This document shows positions 27,684 to 36,021 of a stretch of DNA of 64,000 bases, piece by piece; position 1 is the first letter of the stretch, and each line of letters starts with the position of its first letter. The notes beneath the pieces are model-generated. The model was not told the DNA's origin. It worked only from the letters and a program-made list of their open reading frames with translations, and did not search any database. The stretch is from Billgrantia pellis (GTDB lineage: Bacteria; Pseudomonadota; Gammaproteobacteria; Pseudomonadales; Halomonadaceae): contig NZ_VTPY01000001.1 in assembly GCF_008297955.1 (NCBI RefSeq), positions 704,157 to 768,156 of the forward strand. The letters are read 5' to 3'. The position numbers and the translations under genes are program-made.

Positions 27684-29027
27684 ATGGTCCTGTCCGGCGA
27701 CGCCTTGACGGCACGCGCTTCCGCCATCGGGTTCTTCGTGTTGTTCCCCGGCTTCATCGTCTATCACACCCTGGTGGCGATGGGGGTGATGCCGGCGCTG
27801 CTGGGCGGTCTATTCGGTGTGGTGTCGGTGATGCTGTTCATCGTCTACTCCGCTCTGCTGCCATCGCAGCTTCACGGCATGCTGGTGTCGACCCGGGGGT
27901 TTGCGTTGATGGCCTTGGCCTTCTTCGCCTACGTGCTGGCCTGGGGACTGGTCAACTACGGTCTGCAGGGGGGGCGGGTCATGCAGGCGGCGCTGATCCA
28001 GACCATCGAGACGCTGGTGCTATGGCTGGTGCTGTTCATGATGGGCTATCGCCTACCGCTTGATTCGCCGCGGTTGGCACGGGCCTTTTGGATCGCTTTC
28101 GTGCTGATCGCCGCTTATCTGGTTTTCCATGTGGCAACCACCGGTCAATGGATGTTCTTCGCCCGTCATATGATCGAGGCCGAGGAGGGTGAGAACGTCT
28201 CCACCTATCAAGGCTATGCCCGCAGTGCCCTGGTGCTGTTGGTCTACCTGATCGCGATCAGTCAGCGAGCCAACGTGAGGGCCGGTCTGATCGTGACCGG
28301 TGCCTTCGTCATGTTCGTGCTCGGCGCACGCTCGGAACTCTACGCCTTTCTCGCCCTGTCGGCGGTGCTGCTCATGCTGTGGGCGGGGATGCGCGTGAAG
28401 TACATGCTGACGTTGCTGGCGGTTGCGGCGGCACTGATCGTCCTCGTCGTCAGTCAATTCGAGTCGCTGGCCGGAAGCCGCCAATTGCAGATTCTGGACC
28501 TATCGGGGACCAGCTCCTGGCTGGCGCGCCAGAACCTCGGTCAGCGTGCCGTGGAACAGATCGTCAGCAGTCCGTTGCTTGGCCGGTTCGGCGGTCATAT
28601 CAGCTCATCGGGTGTCACCGGCGGCTATGCCCACAGCATGCTGTCGGCGTGGGTCAATTACGGGCTGCTGGGCTTCCTGCTCTATGTCGGTCTGACCGCG
28701 AGCGCCTTTCTCGGCTCCGCCTACCGTATGGTCGTGGTCGGCGATCACGGCGCCTGGTGGGTGTTTGCCTTCGCCACCAATTTCGTCTCCCTGCTCCTGA
28801 TCGTGCTGGCCAAGCCCGTGTTCTGGCCGTTGCCGGCGCTCGGTTGGGGCGCATTCGCCAATGCCCTGGTCGCGACGCGTCGTGAACGGAACGAGGAGAC
28901 AGCGCTTCAAGACGATTCCGCCGCGACTTGGCATGACGACCAGGAGCAGCATGGCGCTGCAAGAGACTTACAAGGACGCAACGATAATGAGAGTGGCACA
29001 TCTGACTTCCGCCCATCCACGCTATGA
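27684..29027 (+). CDS. wzy: Wzy-like repeat-unit polymerase (predicted)
   Basis: A 447-residue membrane protein with about 11-12 transmembrane segments and a large periplasmic loop (around residues 240-310, including SLAGSRQLQILDLSGTSSWLARQN), the layout of Wzy polymerases and O-antigen ligases. Wzy proteins share little sequence, so the call rests on topology and on its place after the flippase and modification genes. GGAGG precedes the ATG. The C-terminal 40 residues are hydrophilic and overlap the start of the next gene. A second protein of the superfamily lies at 38057, so which one polymerises is uncertain. Confidence 0.65.
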   Translation: MVLSGDALTARASAIGFFVLFPGFIVYHTLVAMGVMPALLGGLFGVVSVMLFIVYSALLPSQLHGMLVSTRGFALMALAFFAYVLAWGLVNYGLQGGRVMQAALIQTIETLVLWLVLFMMGYRLPLDSPRLARAFWIAFVLIAAYLVFHVATTGQWMFFARHMIEAEEGENVSTYQGYARSALVLLVYLIAISQRANVRAGLIVTGAFVMFVLGARSELYAFLALSAVLLMLWAGMRVKYMLTLLAVAAALIVLVVSQFESLAGSRQLQILDLSGTSSWLARQNLGQRAVEQIVSSPLLGRFGGHISSSGVTGGYAHSMLSAWVNYGLLGFLLYVGLTASAFLGSAYRMVVVGDHGAWWVFAFATNFVSLLLIVLAKPVFWPLPALGWGAFANALVATRRERNEETALQDDSAATWHDDQEQHGAARDLQGRNDNESGTSDFRPSTL

Positions 29028-30108
29028 CACGCGTATCTATCACAAGCAGTGCCGCTCATTGGCCGCCGATGGCCATTCAGTGACACTGATCGTCGCCGAC
29101 GGCGAGGGCAACGAGGAGCGGGACGGAGTGAGCATCGTCGACGTCGGACGGTTGCCCGGACGCGTGAATCGAGTGATGAAGACCACGCGGCGAGTCTTCG
29201 AGCGCGCCCGGCGGATCGACGCCGACCTTTACCACTTGCACGATCCCGAGCTGATGCCGGCGGGGCGCCGCCTCAAGCGACTGGGCAAGCGAGTGATCTA
29301 CGACGCTCATGAGGACCTGCCGCGGCAGATGCTGGCCAAGCATTATCTCGGCAGTGCCGCCCGGCAGGTGCTGTCGCGAGGCGTCGACTTCTACCAGCGT
29401 CGAATCAGCCGGCACTTCGACGCGGTGGTGGCCGCGACGCCCTATATCCGCGACCGCTTTGCCGAATTCCACTCGAATGTCGTGGACGTCAACAACTTTC
29501 CGATGCTCGGCGAACTGGATGGTGCGCCGGATGCCCGCCTGACTGCCGCTGTGGGTGAACCGCCTGCCGTCTGCTACGTGGGTGGGATCGCCGAGGTTCG
29601 CGGCATCCGCGAACTCGTGCGGGCCATGGAGAAGGTCGAGCACGGCTGCCGGCTCCAGCTCGCCGGAGATTTCAAGACACTCGCCCTGGAGCAGGAAGTG
29701 ATGACCTATGCCGGCTGGGAGCGGGTCGAGGCGCATGGCTATCTCGACCGCGACGGCGTGCGCCGGGTCATGGCCAGCTCGATAGCCGGCCTGGTGACGC
29801 TGCATCCGATCATCAACTACCTCGATGCCTTGCCGGTGAAGATGTTCGAGTACATGAGTGCCGGGCTGCCGGTCATCGCCTCGGACTTCCCGTTGTGGCG
29901 TGACATCGTCGAGGGAAGCGATTGCGGTCTGTGCGTCGATCCGCTCGATCCCGGCGCGATCGCCCGGGCCATCGATTTCGTGGTGGCCAATCCAGCGCGA
30001 GCGCGCGAGATGGGCGACAACGGTCGGCGGGCCGTGACCGAGCGTTACAACTGGCAACAGGAGGAACGCAAACTGCTGAGCACTTATCGAGCACTATCCG
30101 CTGACTGA
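28987..30108 (+). CDS. GT4-family glycosyltransferase
   Basis: A 373-residue GT-B glycosyltransferase. The N-terminal domain starts MRVAHLTSAHPRYDTRIYHK, a frequent opening of the family, and contains DADLYHLHDPELMPAG. The C-terminal domain has VKMFEYMSAGLPVIAS, the E-x7-E region contacting the nucleotide sugar. It is cytosolic or membrane-associated and should add one sugar to the lipid-linked repeat unit. I choose ATG 28987 because it gives the family N-terminus, although it overlaps the polymerase gene by 41 bases. The sugar transferred is not deducible, but UDP-GlcNAc(3NAc)A is a candidate donor in this locus. Confidence 0.82.
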   Translation: MRVAHLTSAHPRYDTRIYHKQCRSLAADGHSVTLIVADGEGNEERDGVSIVDVGRLPGRVNRVMKTTRRVFERARRIDADLYHLHDPELMPAGRRLKRLGKRVIYDAHEDLPRQMLAKHYLGSAARQVLSRGVDFYQRRISRHFDAVVAATPYIRDRFAEFHSNVVDVNNFPMLGELDGAPDARLTAAVGEPPAVCYVGGIAEVRGIRELVRAMEKVEHGCRLQLAGDFKTLALEQEVMTYAGWERVEAHGYLDRDGVRRVMASSIAGLVTLHPIINYLDALPVKMFEYMSAGLPVIASDFPLWRDIVEGSDCGLCVDPLDPGAIARAIDFVVANPARAREMGDNGRRAVTERYNWQQEERKLLSTYRALSAD

Positions 30109-30115
30109 GGCCGGG

Positions 30116-31366
30116 ATGAGACACGTCTGGATTTTGAACCATTACGCCAAGAGTCCCGAGGCGGCGGGGGCGGCACGCCACTACCAACTTGCCCGCCATC
30201 TGCCCGAACATGGCTGGCGCGCCACGCTGATCGCGTCCAGCGTCGATCACCCCAGCGGCTTGCAGCGGTTGGCGCCGGGAGTGCAGACCCGGCTCGAGAC
30301 CCACGGAGACGTGCGCTTCCTGTGGCTACGCACGTCGAGCTACCAGGGCAACGGGGGCGGACGCATGAAGAACATGCTGGAGTATGCCTGGCAGGCCGTG
30401 CGGCCGTCGCGTCTGGCCGACCTGGAGCGCCCCGACCTCATCATCGGCTCGAGCGTGCATCCCTTCGCCGCGCTGGCTGGCTGGCGGCTGGCGCGGCGCC
30501 ATGGGGTGCCGTTCCTGTTCGAGGTGCGCGATCTATGGCCGCAGACACTGATCGACATGGGGCGGCTGCGCGAAGGGAGCGCGACGGCTCGTATGCTCCA
30601 TATCCTGGAGAAATTTCTCTACCGCCGTGCCCGCCGCGTATTGACCCTGCTGCCGCAGGCAGTGGACTACATCGCACCGCTCGGTGTCCCCGAAGAGCGT
30701 GTGGTATGGCTCTCCAACGGTGTCGACCTCGATGACTACCCCGACCCTGCACCGCCGCCGGCGCGGCCGCCGGAGATGCCGCTGACGCTGATGTACTTCG
30801 GCAGCCACGGCGAGGCCAACGGACTCGAGACGATGTTAAAGGCGATGGCCATCGTCAAGCAGCGGCGGGGGGAGGGAACGGTCCCGCTGCGTCTGCGCCT
30901 GATCGGCGACGGGCCCGCCAAGTACGACCTTCAGCGCCAGGCCAGCCGCCTTGGACTCGATGGGCGCTGGTTGAGCTTCGAGCCACCGGTGCCCAAGCGC
31001 GAGATACCGGCGCTGGCGCGCGAGGCCGATGCCTTCGTGATCACCGTGCGCGACCTGCCGCGGCTGTATCGATTCGGTATCAGCATGAACAAGCTGTTCG
31101 ATTACATGGCGGCGGCACGGCCCGTGATCATCGCCTCGGCGGCGGTCAACGACCCCGTGGCCGACGCCGGAGCCGGCATCACGGTCCCCCCGGAAGACCC
31201 GCAGGCCCTGGCCGAAGCGATCGAACGGCTGGTGGCCCTGCCGATGGCGGAACGGATCCGCATGGGACAGGCGGGGCGGGCTCATATGGAAGCTTTCTAC
31301 GATTACCGCATCCTGGCCGGTCGCCTGGCCGGCATCATGAACGACGTCATGGAAGAGAAGCGATGA
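30116..31366 (+). CDS. GT4-family glycosyltransferase, WbuB-like
   Basis: A 416-residue GT-B glycosyltransferase. MRHVWILNHYAKSPEAAGAARHYQLARHL is close to the opening of WbuB-type enzymes, and FLFEVRDLWPQTLIDMGRL near residue 135 is strongly typical of that group, which adds the second residue onto an N-acetyl-amino sugar. YRFGISMNKLFDYMAAARPVI holds the nucleotide-sugar motif. It overlaps the initiating transferase gene by four bases (ATGA), and that coupling agrees with an early step in repeat-unit assembly. Specific donor unproven. Confidence 0.82.
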   Translation: MRHVWILNHYAKSPEAAGAARHYQLARHLPEHGWRATLIASSVDHPSGLQRLAPGVQTRLETHGDVRFLWLRTSSYQGNGGGRMKNMLEYAWQAVRPSRLADLERPDLIIGSSVHPFAALAGWRLARRHGVPFLFEVRDLWPQTLIDMGRLREGSATARMLHILEKFLYRRARRVLTLLPQAVDYIAPLGVPEERVVWLSNGVDLDDYPDPAPPPARPPEMPLTLMYFGSHGEANGLETMLKAMAIVKQRRGEGTVPLRLRLIGDGPAKYDLQRQASRLGLDGRWLSFEPPVPKREIPALAREADAFVITVRDLPRLYRFGISMNKLFDYMAAARPVIIASAAVNDPVADAGAGITVPPEDPQALAEAIERLVALPMAERIRMGQAGRAHMEAFYDYRILAGRLAGIMNDVMEEKR

Positions 31367-31959
31367 AGCGACTGTTTGACATAGGGGTCGCCCTGCCGGC
31401 GCTGATGCTGCTCGCGCCGATCATGGCGACCGTGGCGCTGTTGGTGAGATGGCGACTCGGCGCTCCGGTGCTGTTTCGCCAGACTCGGCCGGGGCGCCAT
31501 GGTCGTCCTTTCGAAATGATCAAGTTTCGCACCATGCGCGACGCCTCCGATCGCGACGGCCACCCGCTGCCCGATGCGGCTCGCCTGACACCCTTGGGTA
31601 AGTGGCTGCGCGCGACCAGCCTCGATGAGCTACCCGAGCTGTGGAATGTGCTCAAGGGCGACATGAGCCTGGTCGGGCCGCGCCCGCTGTTGATGGAGTA
31701 CCTGCCGCTCTATACGCCACGTCAGGCGCGGCGCCACGAGGTGCGTCCCGGCGTCACCGGTTGGGCACAGGTCAACGGGCGCAATGCGCTCACCTGGGAG
31801 CAGAAGTTCGAGTTGGACGTGTGGTACGTGGACAACCGCTCGATGTGGCTGGATCTGCGCATCCTGCTGCTGACGGTGCGCAAGGTGCTGGTACGAGAGG
31901 GGATTGCTCACGATGGAGATGTCGCCATGCCCCGATTTCGCGGAGGCCAACATGAATGA
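31363..31959 (+). CDS. pglC: Initiating sugar-1-phosphate transferase, PglC-type
   Basis: A 198-residue monotopic phosphoglycosyl transferase that links the first sugar phosphate to undecaprenyl phosphate at the inner membrane. It is the short form: one N-terminal re-entrant helix (IGVALPALMLLAPIMATVALLV), then KFRTM near residue 50 and the catalytic region SLDELPELWNVLKGDMSLVGPRP (about 84-108). It lacks the extra transmembrane domain of WbaP. Company with PglD-, PglE- and PglF-like genes argues for UDP-di-N-acetylbacillosamine as substrate. It overlaps both neighbours. Confidence 0.88.
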   Translation: MKRLFDIGVALPALMLLAPIMATVALLVRWRLGAPVLFRQTRPGRHGRPFEMIKFRTMRDASDRDGHPLPDAARLTPLGKWLRATSLDELPELWNVLKGDMSLVGPRPLLMEYLPLYTPRQARRHEVRPGVTGWAQVNGRNALTWEQKFELDVWYVDNRSMWLDLRILLLTVRKVLVREGIAHDGDVAMPRFRGGQHE

Positions 31960-32683
31960 TCGTCACCGTCTCGCCATCCTCGGCGCCAGCGGACACGGCA
32001 AGGTCGTGGCGGATATCGCCATCCAGACCGGCTGGCAGGAACTGGTCTTCTATGACGATGCCTGGCCGGAAAAGCGTCACCTCGAGCGCTGGGAGATACG
32101 GGGCACGTTGCCCATGCTGCTGCACGACCTGGCCGACTACGATGGGGTGTTCGTCGCCATCGGGCACAACACCATTCGCGACGTCAAGCTCGAGGAGCTG
32201 ATGCGCCACGGCGCCACTATCGTTTCGTTGGTGCATCCGCGTGCCATCGTCAGTCCCATGGCGCGGCTCGGGGCCGGCAGCGTGGTCATGCCCGGGGCGG
32301 TGATCAATGCCTTTGCCGAGCTGGGCCGGGGGGGCATCGTCAACTCGGCGGCGACCGTCGATCACGACTGTCGGTTGGGCGACTGCGTTCACGTGGCGCC
32401 CGGCGCCAACATCGCCGGTGACGTCGAAGTGGGCCGCCTCAGCTGGATCGGCGCAGGCGCCGTGGTGCGCCAAGGGGTTGCCATCGGAGCCAACGTGATG
32501 ATCGGTGCCGGGGCGGCGGTGGTAGCGGATATCGCGAACGATCAGGTAATGGGGGGAGTACCGGCCCGCCCGCTGCCGTCTTCACCGGGCGCAAGCGACA
32601 TCGGCGAGGGGAAGGACGATCCCCCGCCCGGTGCCTCGAACGTGCTCCACCTGGATCTGAAGTCACCGAAAGGAAGATCGTGA
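31952..32683 (+). CDS. pglD: Sugar O/N-acetyltransferase, PglD/NeuD family
   Basis: A 243-residue acetyltransferase: an N-terminal Rossmann-like domain (RLAILGASGHGKVVADIA) that binds the nucleotide sugar, then a left-handed beta-helix binding acetyl-CoA. The catalytic base is the His of ATVDHDCRLGD, as in Campylobacter PglD, which acetylates the 4-amino group of UDP-4-amino-sugar to give UDP-di-N-acetylbacillosamine. GGAGG is six bases before the ATG at 31952, which overlaps pglC by eight bases. The last 35 residues form a Pro/Ser-rich tail not usual for the family. Confidence 0.82.
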   Translation: MNDRHRLAILGASGHGKVVADIAIQTGWQELVFYDDAWPEKRHLERWEIRGTLPMLLHDLADYDGVFVAIGHNTIRDVKLEELMRHGATIVSLVHPRAIVSPMARLGAGSVVMPGAVINAFAELGRGGIVNSAATVDHDCRLGDCVHVAPGANIAGDVEVGRLSWIGAGAVVRQGVAIGANVMIGAGAAVVADIANDQVMGGVPARPLPSSPGASDIGEGKDDPPPGASNVLHLDLKSPKGRS

Positions 32684-33864
32684 TGCTCAACGGACCCTTT
32701 TCCCCTTGGCCCGACTATACCCGTGAGGAAGCCGATGCCGTGACGCGCGTATTGCTCTCCAACCGCGTGAACTATTGGACGGGCAGCGAGGCGCGCGACT
32801 TCGAGCATGAGTTCGCCCGTTTCGCCGATAGCGAATACGCCATCGCGGTGGCCAACGGGACCGTCGCGCTGGAGCTGGCCCTGCGTGGCCTCGGCATCGG
32901 TGAGCGGCCCGACGACGAAGTGATCGTCACGTCGCGCACGTTTCTCGCTTCGGCATCCAGCATCGTCATGGCCGGGGCGGTGCCGGTGTTCGCCGATGTC
33001 GATCGCGACTCGCAGAACATCACTGCCCGGAGCGTGGCCGAGAGGATCACGCCGCGTACCCGGGCGATCATCGCTGTGCATCTGGCCGGCTGGCCCTGCG
33101 AGATGGAGGGGCTGGTGGCGCTCGCCGAGCGGCACGGCCTCTATGTGATCGAAGACTGTGCCCAGGCCCATGGGGCGCGCTACCGCGGACGCAGCGTCGG
33201 CAGTCTCGGCCATGTGGGTTGTTGGTCGTTCTGTCAGGACAAGATCATGACCACCGGCGGCGAGGGTGGGATGGTCACCACCAGCGACGCCGAGCTATGG
33301 CGACGCATGTGGGCCTTCAAGGACCATGGAAAGAGCTGGGAGGCGGTCCATGAACGCGAGCATCCGCCCGGCTTCCGCTGGTTGCATGAGAGCTTCGGCA
33401 CCAACTGGCGGCTGACCGAGTTACAGGCCGCCATCGGTCGGATCCAGCTAGCCAGGCTGCCGCGGTGGAAGGCGGCTCGCCAGGCCAATGCGGCGCGCAT
33501 CTGGCAGACGGCGGAGCGATGCCCAGGCTTGCGCGCACCCCGGGTGCCCGAGCACTGCGAGCATGCCGCCTATAAATGCTACGTCTTCACCGAGCCCGAC
33601 CGCCTGCGGGCGGGTTGGCATCGCGATCGGATCATGACCGCGATCAATGCCGCCGGCGTGCCGTGCTTTTCGGGTTCCTGTTCGGAGGTCTATCGCGAAA
33701 GGGCCTTCGACGAAACCGGTTGGCGCCCCGAGACGCCGCTGCCCATCGCCCGGGAGCTGGGCGAGACCAGCCTGATGTTCCTGTGCCACCCGACACTGAC
33801 CGAAGACGAGATAGCGCGTACCTGTACGACGCTCGAAGAGGTCATGGCGCAGGCCTGCGCCTGA
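32683..33864 (+). CDS. pglE: DegT/DnrJ/EryC1 aminotransferase, PglE-type
   Basis: A 393-residue PLP-dependent nucleotide-sugar aminotransferase. FCQDKIMTTGGEGG carries the PLP lysine, about K187, and SRTFLASASSIVMAGAVPVFADVD is the substrate-loop region of the family. With the neighbours it should convert the 4-keto product of the PglF-like dehydratase to UDP-4-amino-4,6-dideoxy-GlcNAc. The ATG at 32683 shares a base with the upstream stop (TGATG) and has AGGAAG six bases before it; a GTG one codon earlier is possible. It is distinct from the WbpE domain upstream, so the locus has two sugar aminotransferases. Confidence 0.85.
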   Translation: MLNGPFSPWPDYTREEADAVTRVLLSNRVNYWTGSEARDFEHEFARFADSEYAIAVANGTVALELALRGLGIGERPDDEVIVTSRTFLASASSIVMAGAVPVFADVDRDSQNITARSVAERITPRTRAIIAVHLAGWPCEMEGLVALAERHGLYVIEDCAQAHGARYRGRSVGSLGHVGCWSFCQDKIMTTGGEGGMVTTSDAELWRRMWAFKDHGKSWEAVHEREHPPGFRWLHESFGTNWRLTELQAAIGRIQLARLPRWKAARQANAARIWQTAERCPGLRAPRVPEHCEHAAYKCYVFTEPDRLRAGWHRDRIMTAINAAGVPCFSGSCSEVYRERAFDETGWRPETPLPIARELGETSLMFLCHPTLTEDEIARTCTTLEEVMAQACA

Positions 33865-33913
33865 CGCCGGAGTGAGGCGGGCGCGTCGGCGCCCGCGGTC
33901 ATGGAGAGACGAC

Positions 33914-35881
33914 ATGCGAAATCTGCTGCAATCCCTGTTCCGACTGCCCAGACGGCAGAAGCGTACCATCCAGTTGGTGGTCGACTGCGTGCTGATCGCG
34001 GCAAGCTTCCTGTTGGCCATGCTGTTGCGCCTGGAGGACTGGGCGCCGCTGGTGGAGGTACGCACCTGGCTGGCGTTGGTCGTCATGATCCCGCTGAGCC
34101 TGGCCATTTACATCCGCCTTGGCTTCTATCGTGCGGTGATCCGCTACCTGGGGCCCAAGGCGATACGCGCCGTGGTGATCGGCGTCGTGGTATCGGCGCT
34201 ATCGCTGCCGCTGGCGAGCTACCTCTTCGCGCTCGGCATCCCGCGCAGCGTGCCCTTTATCTATGCCATGCTGGCATTATTGACCATCGGTGGGGTGCGC
34301 TTCGGCCTGCGTGCGATCTACCTGCGCAGCCAGATCCGCCACAAGCCGCGCGTGGTGATCTACGGCGCCGGTTCGGCAGGGCGTCAACTGGCCGTATCGC
34401 TCAGTCATGGCCAGGAGTATCTGCCGATCGCCTTCGTTGACGACGCCGTGAGCCTGCAGAACACCTATATCGAGGGCCTCAAGGTTTATCCGCCGCGCCA
34501 GCTCGGGTATCTCTCCGATACCTACGGTGCCGAGCGGGTACTGATGGCCATGCCCAGCGTGAGTCGCGAGCGCCGTCGCGAGATCCTCGCCGAACTCGAG
34601 CCTCAGGGTTTCCCGGTCCAGACGATCCCCGGGGTGGCCGACATGGTGACCGGACGCGCCAGGATCAGCGAGGTGCGTGACGTAGCGGTCGAGGATCTGC
34701 TCGGGCGCGATCCGGTACCCCCCAATCCCGCCCTGATGGAAGCCAACATTCGCGGCAAGGTAGTGCTGGTCACCGGTGCCGGTGGCTCCATCGGCTCGGA
34801 GCTGTGCCGCCAGATTCTGCGCCACGGACCGAGCCGCCTTCTGCTGCTCGAGATCTCCGAATTCGGCCTTTATCGCATCGAGCAGGATCTGCACCGCATC
34901 GTGAAGGAGGAGGGGCACGAGGTGCGTATCGAGGCCCTGCTCGGGTCCGTCCAGCACCGCCAGCGCCTGACCGCGGTGATGAAGGCCTATGCGGTCGAGA
35001 CCGTCTACCATGCAGCGGCCTACAAGCATGTACCGATGGTCGAGCACAACGTCGTCGAAGGCGTGCAGAACAATGTCTTCGGCACGCTATCGACGGCCCG
35101 CGCGGCCATCGATGCCGGCGTCGAAACCTTCGTGCTGGTGTCTACCGACAAGGCAGTGCGGCCGACCAACGTGATGGGCACCACCAAGCGACTGGCCGAG
35201 CTGATCTGCCAAGCCCTTGCCGGCCACCAGAACGCCACTCGCTTCTGCATGGTGCGCTTCGGTAACGTCCTGGGTTCGAGCGGTTCGGTGGTACCGCTGT
35301 TCCGTGAGCAGATCCAGGCGGGTGGCCCGATTACCGTGACGCACCCCGACATCACTCGTTTCTTCATGACCATTCCCGAAGCGGCACAGTTGGTGATCCA
35401 GGCCGGCGCCATGGCACAGGGAGGCGACGTCTTCGTGCTCGACATGGGGGAACCGGTGCGCATCGCCGACCTGGCGCGCCAAATGGTGCGGCTATCGGGA
35501 CTCAAGGTGCGCGACGAACGCAACCCGGAGGGTGACGTAGCCATTGCTTACACCGGGCTGCGACCTGGCGAGAAGCTCTACGAGGAGCTGCTGGTGGGGG
35601 ATAACGTGTCCGCGACGTCGCACCCGCGCATCATGACGGCCCAGGAAGTGTTCTGGGAATGGCCTCGTTTGGAGGCCTACCTGGATCGTTTGTTCGAGGC
35701 CTGTCGCCTCTTTCATCACAACGGCATTCGCCGCTTGTTGCTGGAAGCTCCCACCGCTTATCGCCCCCAGGGCGACATCGTCGACCTGGTGTGGCTCGAA
35801 AAGCGGCGCCGGGAGGCCGAGGCGCCTGTCACGAATGCCGCGGTGACGCCGTTGCGGCCGATTCTCGAGCGCTATCGTTAG
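33914..35881 (+). CDS. wbpM: UDP-GlcNAc 4,6-dehydratase, WbpM/PglF/CapD family
   Basis: A 655-residue inner-membrane enzyme. Four N-terminal transmembrane helices (about residues 15-120) precede a regulatory Rossmann-like domain with RVVIYGAGSAGRQL, then the catalytic short-chain dehydrogenase domain, with VTGAGGSIGSEL near residue 286. The usual Tyr of YxxxK is replaced by Met (MGTTK, about 421-425), which is the recognised hallmark of this large-dehydratase group. It makes UDP-2-acetamido-4-keto-2,4,6-trideoxy sugar, the first step to QuiNAc, FucNAc or di-N-acetylbacillosamine. ATG 33914 has GGAGAGA before it. It follows pglC-D-E-like genes, so the bacillosamine route is favoured. Confidence 0.9.
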   Translation: MRNLLQSLFRLPRRQKRTIQLVVDCVLIAASFLLAMLLRLEDWAPLVEVRTWLALVVMIPLSLAIYIRLGFYRAVIRYLGPKAIRAVVIGVVVSALSLPLASYLFALGIPRSVPFIYAMLALLTIGGVRFGLRAIYLRSQIRHKPRVVIYGAGSAGRQLAVSLSHGQEYLPIAFVDDAVSLQNTYIEGLKVYPPRQLGYLSDTYGAERVLMAMPSVSRERRREILAELEPQGFPVQTIPGVADMVTGRARISEVRDVAVEDLLGRDPVPPNPALMEANIRGKVVLVTGAGGSIGSELCRQILRHGPSRLLLLEISEFGLYRIEQDLHRIVKEEGHEVRIEALLGSVQHRQRLTAVMKAYAVETVYHAAAYKHVPMVEHNVVEGVQNNVFGTLSTARAAIDAGVETFVLVSTDKAVRPTNVMGTTKRLAELICQALAGHQNATRFCMVRFGNVLGSSGSVVPLFREQIQAGGPITVTHPDITRFFMTIPEAAQLVIQAGAMAQGGDVFVLDMGEPVRIADLARQMVRLSGLKVRDERNPEGDVAIAYTGLRPGEKLYEELLVGDNVSATSHPRIMTAQEVFWEWPRLEAYLDRLFEACRLFHHNGIRRLLLEAPTAYRPQGDIVDLVWLEKRRREAEAPVTNAAVTPLRPILERYR

Positions 35882-36021
35882 CCGGGCCGCCCTGCATCGC
35901 CTGTCGGTCCGGGATGGCCGGCAGCGTTCTCGTCGCAACGACAACGCATCGCACCCACCCTTGCGAATCATCGCCTCACGGTCCGACTGCGGGCCGGAGG
36001 ACCGTTCATGGAGAGTCGAAC